DNA of 60,367 nt from Thermoguttaceae bacterium (GCA_017937485.1 JAGBDN010000070.1:1-60367), one strand, 5' to 3'. Positions 1 through 8,873 are shown, counted from the first letter of the stretch. Numbers and translations: made by a program. Notes: generated from the sequence alone by a model not told the origin.

Positions 1-1
1 A

Positions 2-301
2 GCTATGGCTTGCAAGGAATTTTAGTTCTGGTATAATGCGTATCAGTCGCGTCGTTTCGCGGAAAATGCTATGGCTTGCAAGGAATTTTAGTTCTGGTAT
101 AATTGCACGAGAGCGGCGGTCAAGGCGGAATTAGCTATGGCTTGCAAGGAATTTTAGTTCTGGTATAATAAATTGCTTTGGTACTCTTCATCGTAAAGCG
201 GCTATGGCTTGCAAGGAATTTTAGTTCTGGTATAATTCGGCCGATAACAAACGGTTCGCGTTTCTGCTATGGCTTGCAAGGAATTTTAGTTCTGGTATAA
301 T
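2..301 (+). CRISPR. CRISPR array A (5 repeats, 4 spacers, left end cut by window)
   Basis: Five identical 36-bp direct repeats lie at 2-37, 68-103, 134-169, 201-236 and 266-301. Each begins GCTATGGCTTGCAAGG and ends TTCTGGTATAAT. The four spacers are all different and 29-31 bp long. Because the first repeat starts at base 2, the array probably continues beyond the window. The repeat ends in a perfect extended -10 box (TGGTATAAT), the arrangement known from type II-C arrays such as those of Neisseria, where each repeat drives transcription into the next spacer; on that model transcription runs rightward. Repeat length, spacer length and this promoter suggest type II-C, but no cas gene is in the window, so subtype is inference. 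Confidence 0.95.
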
Positions 302-657
302 GTCTGCCTGAGTTTTGGCCGACTATTAAACTCGAAATTGTCGTTTTCCTCGTAAAAATACGGGGCGCGGCGGTTTCGAGTTTTTTTTTGCGCGTCAAAA
401 AAATTAAAAAAAACGGCGAAAAAACACAAGTAAACCAACTCTTCTTTTCGTTTTTTTTCTTTTTTCAGGCGTTCGCGAGCGAAGATAAAGTAGAATTTAC
501 GCCCGTCGCCCCAATTCTCGTTCAACGTTGTCGTTAATCTTAAAAAAGAAAAGGGCGACAAAGTCGTCGACGCGACGCGAACCGGCGGTCTGAGAAACGC
601 GCTGAAAACGTTATATTGTTCTCAGACGATGAAGCTGAACGCGAAAATTAAGCCAAC
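302..657. other. AT-rich inter-array region with a possible decayed coding remnant
   Basis: These 356 bases separate two CRISPR arrays that face each other. The middle (about 375-475) is rich in A and T runs, unlike the rest of the window, and could be a leader for one or both arrays. Bases about 470-540 and 530-650 translate in two different plus-strand frames into host-like codon runs (for example ASEDKVEFTPVAP, then a frame change, then KVVDATRTGGLRNALKTL). This would fit a frameshifted gene fragment. I do not recognise the protein, and no intact cas gene fits here. Open frames on either strand in this stretch are short and compositionally biased. Confidence 0.4.
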
Positions 658-961
658 GTTACGCCAGAACTATTATTCCTTACAAGCCATAGCCGTACCG
701 TTGCGGCGGCGCGGAAGCGTCGGAATTATACCAGAACTAAAATTCCTTGCAAGCCATAGCGCGACCGACCGACTCGGCGAAGAGGAGGCGAATTATACCA
801 GAACTAAAATTCCTTGCAAGCCATAGCACAAGCGGCGGCGGCCCCGAAATAGCGACGTATTATACCAGAATTAAAATTCCTTGCAAGCCATAGCCGTTGG
901 GAGTAATGTCAAGCGACGTCGTAAAATTATACCAGAACTAAAATTACTTGCAAACCGTCGC
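658..961 (-). CRISPR. CRISPR array B, same repeat in opposite orientation, both end repeats degenerate
   Basis: Five copies of the array A repeat occur in reverse complement at 658-693, 725-760, 792-827, 859-894 and 926-961, separated by four unique 31-bp spacers. The copies at 725 and 792 are perfect and the one at 859 has one change. The inner terminal copy (658-693) has six mismatches and the outer one (926-961) has five. The built-in -10 box reads leftward here, so arrays A and B would be transcribed toward each other across 302-657. Spacers are GC-rich. The outer degenerate copy may belong to a tracrRNA, annotated separately. Confidence 0.93.
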
Positions 962-1066
962 GCCGCGTTTTCTCAACGCGACGCAATACGCGGCGTCAAA
1001 CGCCCAACCGCGCCAACGTAAAAAATCCCGTTCGACGCCGAAAACGTCGAACGGGATTTTAGCGAA
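930..1066 (+). ncRNA. Candidate tracrRNA (anti-repeat, hairpin, terminator)
   Basis: The degenerate repeat at 926-961, read on the plus strand, can pair with a crRNA repeat over nearly its whole length, with three internal mismatches in the 22 pairs next to the guide; tracrRNA anti-repeats commonly contain such bulges. It is followed by a hairpin with outer arms CGCCGCG (961-967) and CGCGGCG (989-995), then by a 16-bp perfect terminator hairpin (1022-1037 with 1045-1060) ending in TTTT. A possible -10, TAAAAT, lies at 922-927 with only a weak -35 (TTGGGA at 897, 19-bp spacing). Alternatively this is just the decayed end repeat plus the metG terminator. Confidence 0.42.
1022..1060. terminator. 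Bidirectional hairpin terminator
   Basis: A 16-bp perfect stem (1022-1037 and 1045-1060) with a 7-base loop carries an A-run on one side and a T-run on the other, so it can stop transcription in both directions. It lies downstream of metG (minus strand, stop near 1167) and at the end of the candidate tracrRNA (plus strand). Confidence 0.85.
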
Positions 1067-1166
1067 AACGCCCGGTTAACGCTATGCGCGATCAATCCGC
1101 GTCGCGATTAACGTTAACATAGCGCGAGGTCGCGCGAGCCTAACGCGAACTCGGTTTCAACGCGAT

Positions 1167-3341
1167 TTAGTGCAAGCGCATCCCCGGTTTCGCGCCTTCG
1201 TCCGGGAAGGTCAGGAAGACGTCCGGACCGCCGGGGCCGCTCGCGACGACCATTCCTTCGCTCAAGCCAAACTTCATTTGGCGCGGTTGAAGGTTCGCGA
1301 CGAAAACGACCAGTTTGCCGATCAGCTTTTCCGCTTCCGGATACGCCGCTTTAATCCCGGCGAAGACTTGTCGCGTTTCGTCGCCGCCGAGCGAAATCTT
1401 CAATTTCAGCAACTTGCGCGCTTCCTTCACTTGCTCCGCTTCGATAATGCGCCCGACGCGGAGGTCGACCTTCAAAAAGTCGTCGATCGTGATCGTTTCG
1501 CTCATCGGTTCCGCCGCGAGCGGTTCCGCGGAGTCGAACCAAGGCGCGATTCCGGTCGGAGCGGCGGCGTCCGCGGCGCATTCGGCGTTTTCCGAGCAAC
1601 ACGGGCAAGCGGCGGTTTCGGTATTTTCGGCGACCGGAGCGGCTTCCGCTTCCGGCTTCAACGTTTCTTTCGATTCTTCAAGCATTGCGACAATTCCTTC
1701 TTTCGGGACGCGCGCCATCATATGACGGTATTCGTTCACCGCCGTTCCGAGAATCGGCGACTGCGCGTCGTTCCAACTTTCAATCTTCGTGTTAAGCAGC
1801 TCTTCCGTCTTCTTCGCCAACTCCGGCAAGACCGGCGCCAAGTAAACGACGACTTGACGGAAGAGGTTCAAACTGACCGTAACGGCGTCTTGCAGACGAC
1901 GGCGAGCCGCTTCCCGCGCTTCCGGCGTCGCGGTTTCGTCCTTTTCGAGCGCCGCCCATTCCTTGCGGAGCGTCCAAGGCGCGACCTCCTCGACGTAACG
2001 ATTGGCGCGGTAACCGCATTCCAAAATCGTTCGAATCGCCTTTCCGAAATCGCGCTCCTCGTAAGCCGCCGCGATTTCCTCCGACTTCGCCGCCGCTTCC
2101 GCGAAGAGACCGCCGTCTTCCGGGTAAACTTCCGCCAACCCGGTCGCGTTCGCGAACTTCGCCGTTCGGCTCGCCAAGTTGACGACGACGCCGACCAAGT
2201 CCGCGTTGACTTTCAGCTCCATTTCCTCCAAGTTCAGGTCGAGGTCGTCGACGCGGGAACTCGTTTTCGTCGAGAAGAAATAGCGCAAGTACGACGGATC
2301 GAGGTGTTTAAGGTACGTCCGCGCCAAGACGAACGTTCCCTTCGACTTCGACATTTTTTCGCCGTCGACGGTCAAAAAGCCGTGAATGTGAACCTTTTTC
2401 GGGAGGTTGAAGCCCGCCGTTTGGAGCGTCGCCGGCCAGAAAAGGGTGTGAAAATAGGTAATATCCTTCCCGATGAAGTGGTGAATTTCCGTTTCAGGAT
2501 TCCGCCACCAACCGTCGAAATCTTCGCCGTTTTTCTCGCACCATTCGAGCGTCGACCCCATATAGCCGATCGGCGCGTCGAACCAAACGTACCAGTAGTT
2601 GCCGGGCGAATCCGGGATTTCGAACCCGAAATACGGCGCCGGACGCGAAACGTCCCAAGGCCAAAGTTCGTCGCCGAGGAATTGGCCTTTGAGGTAATTC
2701 GCGATTTCCGGTTGCAGGGCGCCCGATTCGTCGATCCAACGTTCGAGGAACGGACGCGCTTTTTCGATCTCGACGAAGAGGTGTTTCGCCTTGCGCAGTT
2801 CCGGAGTCGCTCCGGAGAGCGCGCTTTTCGGGTCGATCAGCTCGGTCGGCGAATAGACGGCGCCGCATTCGCAACTGTCGCCGTATTGGTCGGTTTTGCC
2901 GCATTTCGGGCACGTCCCGCGAACGAAGCGGTCGGCGAGGAAGCGGCCTTCGACCGGGTCGAAGAGCTGTTCGATTTCGCGTTCGGCGACGAAGCCGGCG
3001 GAGCGGAGTTTCGCCCAAATCTCGTCGCAGAAACGGCGGGTTTGCGGGGAGTTCGTGCTGCCGTAATGGTCGAATTCGATCCCGAATCCGGCGAAGTCGG
3101 CGCGGTGTTTTTCGTTGACTTCGGCGATAAACTCTTCTTCTGTAACGCCTTTTTTACGGGCCGAGATGGTGATCGCGGCGCCGTGCGTGTCGTCGGCGCA
3201 GAAGTAACGGCAGTTTTCGCCGCGCAGTTTTTGGAACCGAACCCAAACGTCCGTTTGAATGTATTCGACGAGGTGCCCGATGTGAATGTCGCCGTTGGCG
3301 TAAGGGAGCGCGCTCGTTACTAAAATCTTTCGTCCGCTCAT
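1167..3341 (-). CDS. metG: Methionyl-tRNA synthetase with C-terminal tRNA-binding domain
   Basis: This class I synthetase charges tRNA-Met with methionine in the cytoplasm. The 724-residue protein has the HIGH motif at 20-23, a zinc knuckle with cysteines at 144, 147, 157 and 159, the KMSKS loop at 329-333, an anticodon-binding helical domain (about 390-560), and a C-terminal EMAP/OB-fold tRNA-binding domain (about 615-724), the usual long MetG form. Between the last two is an Ala/Glu-rich linker with a small cysteine patch (CPCC at 579-582, Cys588), which is unusual. The ATG start at 3341 puts the Rossmann fold at the N-terminus. A promoter lies at 3476-3503 and the terminator at 1022-1060. 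Confidence 0.97.
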   Translation of the reverse strand: MSGRKILVTSALPYANGDIHIGHLVEYIQTDVWVRFQKLRGENCRYFCADDTHGAAITISARKKGVTEEEFIAEVNEKHRADFAGFGIEFDHYGSTNSPQTRRFCDEIWAKLRSAGFVAEREIEQLFDPVEGRFLADRFVRGTCPKCGKTDQYGDSCECGAVYSPTELIDPKSALSGATPELRKAKHLFVEIEKARPFLERWIDESGALQPEIANYLKGQFLGDELWPWDVSRPAPYFGFEIPDSPGNYWYVWFDAPIGYMGSTLEWCEKNGEDFDGWWRNPETEIHHFIGKDITYFHTLFWPATLQTAGFNLPKKVHIHGFLTVDGEKMSKSKGTFVLARTYLKHLDPSYLRYFFSTKTSSRVDDLDLNLEEMELKVNADLVGVVVNLASRTAKFANATGLAEVYPEDGGLFAEAAAKSEEIAAAYEERDFGKAIRTILECGYRANRYVEEVAPWTLRKEWAALEKDETATPEAREAARRRLQDAVTVSLNLFRQVVVYLAPVLPELAKKTEELLNTKIESWNDAQSPILGTAVNEYRHMMARVPKEGIVAMLEESKETLKPEAEAAPVAENTETAACPCCSENAECAADAAAPTGIAPWFDSAEPLAAEPMSETITIDDFLKVDLRVGRIIEAEQVKEARKLLKLKISLGGDETRQVFAGIKAAYPEAEKLIGKLVVFVANLQPRQMKFGLSEGMVVASGPGGPDVFLTFPDEGAKPGMRLH

Positions 3342-3475
3342 TATTTTATTTTCGTCGTTTGTTTTCTAATAAATTTTCGATTCCAAGTCGGGAAAACCGC
3401 GCCGATTTTAACGTCTTTAACGGTCGCGACGTTCCTAACGGCAAACGCCTTCCGACGCGGCGCCGATTCCCCGTC

Positions 3476-3503
3476 ATTATACGCCGAACCGCCGTTTCGT
3501 CAA
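3476..3503 (-). promoter_or_regulatory. metG promoter
   Basis: Read on the minus strand: TTGACG, 16 bases, TATAAT. It lies about 135 bases upstream of the metG ATG. Confidence 0.7.
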
Positions 3504-3652
3504 GGAGCCCCGCCGCGCCGTTCGCCCAACGTTTCCCGACGCGCCCCGACGCCGCTTCGCCGACCGCTTAAACCATTAAAACCGCCAAAACCATTGCAAT
3601 CGCTTCGACCGTTTTTTTTAACGACGTTTTTGCCAAAATCGGTCGAAAAGCG

Positions 3653-3681
3653 TTGCAATCCGCTCCAACCCGCGTTACAAT
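3653..3681 (+). promoter_or_regulatory. Promoter of DUF1559 gene A
   Basis: TTGCAA (3653-3658), 17 bases, TACAAT (3676-3681). The same box, spacing and flanks occur at 5611-5639 before the paralogue, which supports function. The transcript would have a leader of about 140 bases. Confidence 0.75.
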
Positions 3682-3828
3682 AAGGGATAAATCGGCGACG
3701 CGACGCTTTTTTTTCGCCGCGATTTCGCCGTTATGCGACGCCTTGACGTCGATATATATTATTAATGCGCGTCGACCGTCGACGTTTCTCCGCTTTTCCC
3801 GTTTTACTTCGTCAAGAAAGGTTCCCCG

Positions 3829-5379
3829 ATGCGACGCAACCTCCTCGCCGCTCTTTCGACCGTTCTTCTCGGCGCCGCGATTTTCGCCGCCCCGACGCTC
3901 GCCCCGTCCGCCTTCGCCCAAGACGCGAATCGACCGTCTGCCGCGACCGCCGCCGCGCCGTCCGCCGACGACGTTTACGCTCGAATCGCGCCTTACGTCG
4001 ACGCGGAAACGTTCGCCGTCGCCCGACTCGACTTAACGTCGCTCGACCTCGCCGCCGTCGCGAAAACGCTGAACGACGCGTTCGCGAAAACGCCGCAAAA
4101 CGCCGACCCCGACGCCGCCCAAGCGTTCCAAACCGGACTCGACGGCCTCGTCCGCGCCCTCGACGACCTCCGCCGCGAAGCGCTCGGTTCGGGCGAGCTT
4201 TTCGTCGTCGTTCCGCGCTCGAACGCTCCGCAATTTTTCGCGATTCTCGCGGTCGACGAAGCAAAGCGCGACGCGGTCGCCAAAGAACTCGCCTATTTGA
4301 CGTCGCCGCTAAAGCCGTTCGAAATCGACGGCGGCCTCGCGTTCGGAACGCCGAACTTCGACGCGGAGTATTTCGCGAATTTCCAAGCGGCGCCGAACCC
4401 GAAAACGCAAGCGCTCCTAAACGGTTCGACCGCGACGGCGCAACTTTGCGTCGGTCGAGTCGACGCCGAAACGGCGAAGTCGGTCGCGCGCTTCCTCGGC
4501 GGCTTTCCCGACCTCGCGTCGAGCGTCGAAAAACGCTTTCCCGAGCTTGCGGCGGCGCTCGACGACGGCTTGAACGACGGCTTCGACGCCGCGTCGCTCG
4601 AACTCGACGCCAACCGTTTGCGACTCGTTTTCCGAGCGAATTTCCCGTCGGAAGACGCGGCGCGCGCCTTCGCGAAAACCGTTCCCGACGCGACGGTCGA
4701 CGGCGCCCGAGCGACGCTCGAACGCGACCTCGTTCCGCTCGTTCTCGCGCAAATTCAAGAAGCCGGCCAATCGTTTCGACGCGAGCAAGCGTTCCAACAT
4801 TTGAAACAGCTCGCCCTCGCGACGCAGAACTTCCTCGACGCAAACGGCGGCGCCCTCCCGGCGCGTTATTCGGTCGACGCCGACGGCAAACCGCTGCACA
4901 GTTGGCGCGTTTTCCTTCTGCCGTTTATCGAGCAAAACGAACTTTACGAGCAAATTCGCCTCGACGAGCCTTGGGACAGCGAACACAACCGCCAATTTCA
5001 CTCGCAAACGCCCGCGCTTTTCCAACGTCCCGGCGCCTCCGAAGTCGGCTGCGTTTACGTTTGCGTCGCCGACGCAAACGCCGCGCTCCAACCGGCGAAA
5101 GAACCGGATTCTCAACTCGGCGTTCGACTCGCCGCGATCACCGACGGAACGTCGAACACGCTCCTTTTCGTCGAGCGGAAGGAACCGGTCTGCTGGATGG
5201 ATCCGAACGCCGACTTGACGCTCGACGAGTTTCTCGCGACCGTCGCCGACGCGCCCGACGCCGTTCCGGTTGTTTTCGTCGACGGTCGCGCCAGTCTCCT
5301 GCCGACCGCGACCGAACCGTCTCGCTTGAAGGCTTACGTTACCCGAGGAAGCGGCGAAGAAGTTCCCCAACCTCGCTAA
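3829..5379 (+). CDS. Secreted DUF1559 protein with N-terminal planctomycete module
   Basis: The 516-residue protein starts with a Sec signal peptide (about 1-30, ending SAFAQ). An N-terminal module (about 45-310) is shared with the proteins at 7535 and 8874, and a DUF1559 unit follows (about 325-510) with LPARYSVDADGKPLHSWRV, RLDEPWDSE and the DGTSNTLLFVE segment. Ordinary planctomycete DUF1559 proteins begin with a type IV pilin-like methylation site and end with an H-X9-DG motif; here a plain signal peptide replaces the first and no clear H-X9-DG is seen. Function is unknown, probably periplasmic or surface. The start is chosen by the match to the paralogue at 5771 and the upstream AAAGG. 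Frames covering this region with Arg-rich products are shadows. Confidence 0.9.
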   Translation: MRRNLLAALSTVLLGAAIFAAPTLAPSAFAQDANRPSAATAAAPSADDVYARIAPYVDAETFAVARLDLTSLDLAAVAKTLNDAFAKTPQNADPDAAQAFQTGLDGLVRALDDLRREALGSGELFVVVPRSNAPQFFAILAVDEAKRDAVAKELAYLTSPLKPFEIDGGLAFGTPNFDAEYFANFQAAPNPKTQALLNGSTATAQLCVGRVDAETAKSVARFLGGFPDLASSVEKRFPELAAALDDGLNDGFDAASLELDANRLRLVFRANFPSEDAARAFAKTVPDATVDGARATLERDLVPLVLAQIQEAGQSFRREQAFQHLKQLALATQNFLDANGGALPARYSVDADGKPLHSWRVFLLPFIEQNELYEQIRLDEPWDSEHNRQFHSQTPALFQRPGASEVGCVYVCVADANAALQPAKEPDSQLGVRLAAITDGTSNTLLFVERKEPVCWMDPNADLTLDEFLATVADAPDAVPVVFVDGRASLLPTATEPSRLKAYVTRGSGEEVPQPR

Positions 5380-5770
5380 GTCGCCCATTTTCCTTTTTCC
5401 CTTCGCCTTCCGCCGTCCGACAAAGAGCCGCGTCCGGGCGCCCGTCGCCTTACGACGCGACGCCGTTCGGCTCGTCCTTTATCGTCGCGCCCCGACGCCG
5501 ACGCGCCGACCGCCAAGTCGTTAAAACCGTCAAAACCGTTGCCGTTGCAACCGTTCGACCGTTTCGACCGTTTTTTTAACGGCGTTTTCGCCAAAATCGC
5601 TCGCCAAGCGTTGCAATCCGCCTCAACCCGCGTTACAATAAGGGCGACGCGGCGCTTTTTTTGTTGTTATGCGACGCCGTGTTGTCGATAATATATTATT
5701 AATGCGCGTCGACCGTTCGACGCTTACCCGCCCCGCTTTTCCCGTTTACTTCGTCAAGAAAGGTTCCCCG
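5380..5770. other. Intergenic region carrying the duplicated promoter and leader
   Basis: No gene is seen. About 180 bases at the right end repeat the region before 3829 (promoter, ATATTATTAATGCGCGTCGACC segment, and the AAGAAAGGTTCCCCG ribosome-binding region), showing that the two DUF1559 genes were duplicated with their control region. Confidence 0.7.
5611..5639 (+). promoter_or_regulatory. Promoter of DUF1559 gene B
   Basis: TTGCAA (5611-5616), 17 bases, TACAAT (5634-5639). It is a near copy of the promoter at 3653-3681, about 131 bases upstream of the chosen start. Confidence 0.75.
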
Positions 5771-7138
5771 ATGCGACGCAACCTCCTCGCCGCCCTCGCG
5801 CCCGTTTTCCTCGGCGCCGCGATTTTCGCCGCCCCGACGCTCGCCCCGTCCGCGTTCGCCCAAGACGCGAAAGAATCGCCCGCCGAGTCCGCCGCCGACG
5901 CCGCAAAAGCGCGGTCGGTTCGCAACCTGAAACAACTCGCCCTCGCGGCGCAGAATTTTTACGACCGCCATATGTCGCTCCCGGCGCGTTATTCGGTCGA
6001 CGCGAACGGCGTCCCGCTCCACAGTTGGCGCGTTTTCCTTCTGCCGTTTATCGAGCAAAACGAACTTTACAAGCAAATCCGCCTCGACGAGCCTTGGGAC
6101 AGCGAATGGAACTCGCAATTTCACTCGAAGGCGCCCGAACTCTTCCGCCGTCCCGGCTCCTCCGACCCCGGCTGCGTTTACTCTTGCGTCGTCGATAAAA
6201 CCGCCGCGCTCCAACCGGCGAAAGAGCCGGGTTCCCAACTCGGCTTCCGACTCGGCGCGTTCATCGACGGCACGATGAACACCGTTCTCTTCGTCGAGCG
6301 GAAGGAGTCGGTCTGTTGGATGGATCCGAACGCCGACTTGACGCTCGACGAGTTCCTTGCTGACGTCGCCGACGCGCCCGACGCCGTTCCGGCCGTTTTC
6401 CTCGACGGTCGCGCCGCGCTCCTTCCGAACGCGAGCGAACCGTCCGTCTTGAAGGCTTACGTTACCCGAGCGGGCGGCGAAATCGTTCCCGTCGCGCCGT
6501 CCGCCGACGCGCAAGACCCGAAACTCGCGGTTCAACGCAAGCGGTCGGAAAATAACCTGAAACAACTCGTTCTCGCGACGCACAACTTCCTCGACTTGAA
6601 CGGCGGCGCTTTCCCGGCGCGTTGCACGGTCGACGCGAACGGTAAACCGCTGCACAGTTGGCGCGTCCTCCTCTTGCCGTTTATCGACGAAGGAGAGCTT
6701 TACAAGCAAATCCGCCTCGACGAGCCTTGGAACAGCGAACACAACCGCCAATTTCACTCGAAAGCGCCCGCGATTTTCCGCCGTCCCGGCTCCTCCGACC
6801 CCGGTTGCGTTTACTCTTGCGTCGTCGACAAAAGCGCCGCGCTCCAACCGGCGACGAAGCCGGGCGTCAAAACCGGCGTCCGCATTGCCTCCTTTACCGA
6901 CGGCGTCTCGAACACCGTTCTCTTCGTCGAGCGAACCCAACCGGTCTGCTGGATGGATCCGGAAGCCGACTTGACGCTCGACGAGTTCCTCGCGACCGTC
7001 GCCGAAGGAAGCGTTTACCGCGACGCGACCGTCGTCGGGATGTGCGACGGCCGCGCTCAAATCCTTAGCCCCGACGCCAAGCCGAAAGTTTTGAAGGCTT
7101 ACGTTACCCGCACCGGCGACGTCGACCTTCTCCCCTAA
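5771..7138 (+). CDS. Secreted protein with two tandem DUF1559 units
   Basis: The open frame extends upstream to 5669, but the ATG at 5771 is chosen because it follows AAGAAAGGTTCCCCG and aligns with the start of the paralogue at 3829, giving 455 residues and an identical type of signal peptide (1-31). The N-terminal module of its neighbours is missing. Instead two DUF1559 units of about 190 residues follow each other, each with an NLKQL start, LHSWRV, RLDEPW and a CWMDP-ADLTLDEFL segment. The repeats are similar enough to point to internal duplication. Cysteines in GCVYSCVV and VCWMDP could form disulphides. Role unknown; exported. Confidence 0.88.
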   Translation: MRRNLLAALAPVFLGAAIFAAPTLAPSAFAQDAKESPAESAADAAKARSVRNLKQLALAAQNFYDRHMSLPARYSVDANGVPLHSWRVFLLPFIEQNELYKQIRLDEPWDSEWNSQFHSKAPELFRRPGSSDPGCVYSCVVDKTAALQPAKEPGSQLGFRLGAFIDGTMNTVLFVERKESVCWMDPNADLTLDEFLADVADAPDAVPAVFLDGRAALLPNASEPSVLKAYVTRAGGEIVPVAPSADAQDPKLAVQRKRSENNLKQLVLATHNFLDLNGGAFPARCTVDANGKPLHSWRVLLLPFIDEGELYKQIRLDEPWNSEHNRQFHSKAPAIFRRPGSSDPGCVYSCVVDKSAALQPATKPGVKTGVRIASFTDGVSNTVLFVERTQPVCWMDPEADLTLDEFLATVAEGSVYRDATVVGMCDGRAQILSPDAKPKVLKAYVTRTGDVDLLP

Positions 7139-7534
7139 AAACTTTCGCCGCTCGCGCCGACCGAGCGACCGCCGCCGTCGAGTTTCCGCGCTCGACGGCG
7201 GTTCGCGTTTCTTGGGAAGCGGTCGCCGCTCGCGTCGTTCGTCCGGTTCGCTTTCGCTCGCCTTTTCGCCTTTTTCCCTTCCCGGCGTCCTTCGTTTTCC
7301 CGCTTTCCCCGGCGCTTCCGTCGCAACCGGAACAAGTCGCAAAAAGGCGCAAGAAATTCGGGAAAAATCGCGATAATTCTTCCGAGACGGTCGAAATTTC
7401 TTTGACGTCGACGCCGCGCCCCGTTATAATTGAGAAAATCGCCGCGCTCCGACGCCGCGTTTCGACCGTCGACGGCGCCCGCGTTTTTCGCCCGTCGTCC
7501 GCCCGTTCGCCAACCGTTTGATTAAGGAACAACG
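7139..7534. other. Intergenic region with hairpin and promoter
   Basis: No gene is seen. A hairpin with an 11-bp stem (7172-7182 with 7191-7201) follows the upstream gene but lacks a good T-run, so it is only a weak terminator candidate. A strong promoter for the next gene lies at 7402-7430. Confidence 0.6.
7402..7430 (+). promoter_or_regulatory. Promoter of gene 7535-8803
   Basis: TTGACG (7402-7407), 17 bases, TATAAT (7425-7430): nearly consensus sigma-70 elements, about 105 bases before the ATG. Confidence 0.8.
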
Positions 7535-8803
7535 ATGATTTTTTCGCCGATTTTCTCGCTCCGCCGACGAGCGCGTTTCGCCGTCCGTTCGAGCGTCGCC
7601 GTCGTCGCCGCCGTTTTCTCGCTCGTTCTCGGAACGACCGCCTTCGCCGCCGACGCCGCGACCGCGTCGATCTCGCCCTTTATTAATAAGGACACGCTCG
7701 CCGTCGTTCGCGTTAATTTCGACAATATCGACGTCGCTCGGTTCGCCGAAACGCTCGACGGAATCGTCGCGACCGCGCTGAAAGACTTCGGTTACGACGC
7801 CGCGTCGGTCGAAAAAATCGGCGCCGAACTCGACAAAACGTTCGCCGCGTTCGCCGAAGACGGTCAAAACGCGCTCTCCGAAGCTCGCCAAACGACGCTT
7901 CCCGGCGAAATTTTCTTCGTCGTTCAGTCGACGAAAGGCGAAGGCGCCGCGTTCCTGATTCCGGTCGAAAAGTTGAGCGACGCCCAACGCGACCAACTGA
8001 CGGCGACCGCGAAACTCGCCGGGCAAAGCGCCGGATTCGAAGCCGCCGTTTACCAAAAACGTTGGCTCGTCGTCGCGTCCGACCTGAAAGCGTTCGGCCG
8101 TTATTACAAAAACTTCAAGCCGGGCGACAATCGCAAAATCGACGCGTTTTTCAAGCAAAATAGCGGCGCGTTCGTCGCCGGGTATTGCGGCAAACTCCGG
8201 ATTCGCCCCTTCCTCGACGCGGCGACCGACGGCGCGACGCAAGAAATCCTCAACGCTCAATCGCGCTCCGTTCGCGACGCGCTCGAAATCTTCGACACGA
8301 CGTTCGTCGACGCCGGTTTGACGTTCGACGCCGGTTCTTGCGTCGCCCGCGCGTCGTTCCGCTTTAACGCTCCGGTCGACTCGGGCCGCCTTTTGACGGC
8401 TCTTCAAGGAATTGTCGACGAAGCCGCGCACCAAGCGTTTAACGCCGACGCCTCGCCGTTAACCGGTTTTATCGCTGAAGAATACGTCGAAGAGTTCAAG
8501 TTGACGCCGCTGGCCCGCGAACTTTGGCGCGGTCAAATGCGTTCTCAACTCCCGAAACAAAACGGCGCCGAACTCGTTTTCGAACGCGACTTGACGAAAG
8601 CCGCCGCGAAAGCGTCCGGAAGCGCCGCGCTTTACCTCGTCGGTCTCTCCGCGCTCGGTCAAGTCGTTAAGAAAAACGCTCAAAATCTCGACGCGACCGA
8701 CGGCGAAGTCGATTTCGAGTTCGACGAAGCGGAAGCGACCGAAACGCCCGCCGACGAAACGACGGTCGACGAAGCGGAAGCCGCCGAAACGCCCGCCAAA
8801 TAA
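7535..8803 (+). CDS. Secreted protein with the N-terminal module only, acidic tail
   Basis: The 422-residue protein has a signal peptide (about 1-38, ending TTAFAAD). Its body resembles the N-terminal module of the neighbouring DUF1559 proteins (for example DTLAVVRVNFDNID here and ETFAVARLDLTSLD at 3829, then a GEIFFVV strand). No DUF1559 unit follows; the protein ends in an acidic Glu/Ala/Thr tail (about 390-422) that looks disordered. It is therefore the stand-alone form of a module found fused next door. Function is not recognised. AAGGAAC precedes the ATG. Confidence 0.85.
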   Translation: MIFSPIFSLRRRARFAVRSSVAVVAAVFSLVLGTTAFAADAATASISPFINKDTLAVVRVNFDNIDVARFAETLDGIVATALKDFGYDAASVEKIGAELDKTFAAFAEDGQNALSEARQTTLPGEIFFVVQSTKGEGAAFLIPVEKLSDAQRDQLTATAKLAGQSAGFEAAVYQKRWLVVASDLKAFGRYYKNFKPGDNRKIDAFFKQNSGAFVAGYCGKLRIRPFLDAATDGATQEILNAQSRSVRDALEIFDTTFVDAGLTFDAGSCVARASFRFNAPVDSGRLLTALQGIVDEAAHQAFNADASPLTGFIAEEYVEEFKLTPLARELWRGQMRSQLPKQNGAELVFERDLTKAAAKASGSAALYLVGLSALGQVVKKNAQNLDATDGEVDFEFDEAEATETPADETTVDEAEAAETPAK

Positions 8804-8873
8804 CGCCGTTTTATCGATTTTAACGATTACGCAAACAACGAAACCCGTTCCCGATATTGGAAAGGCGCTCCTT

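Larger units (their letters stand above)
3342..3828. other. Divergent intergenic region between metG and the first DUF1559 gene
   Basis: No convincing gene is present. The region holds the minus-strand metG promoter (3476-3503) and the plus-strand promoter at 3653-3681 for the DUF1559 gene at 3829. The roughly 180 bases before that gene closely match those before the paralogue at 5771. Open frames here are Arg-rich composition artefacts. Confidence 0.7.

Noticed and set aside
286..561. 91-residue minus-strand frame between the arrays
   Set aside because: Phe/Lys/Asn low-complexity product from A/T runs, starting inside a repeat.
629..826. 65-residue frame across array B
   Set aside because: It runs through CRISPR repeats and spacers, so it is not a gene.
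1170..3323. 717-residue plus-strand open frame antisense to metG
   Set aside because: Arg/Phe-rich product with no family, created by codon bias of metG on the other strand. The metG motifs are complete.
3765..5579. Long Arg-rich plus-strand frame over the first DUF1559 gene
   Set aside because: Shifted frame of a clearly real gene; product is almost all Arg, Ala and Pro.
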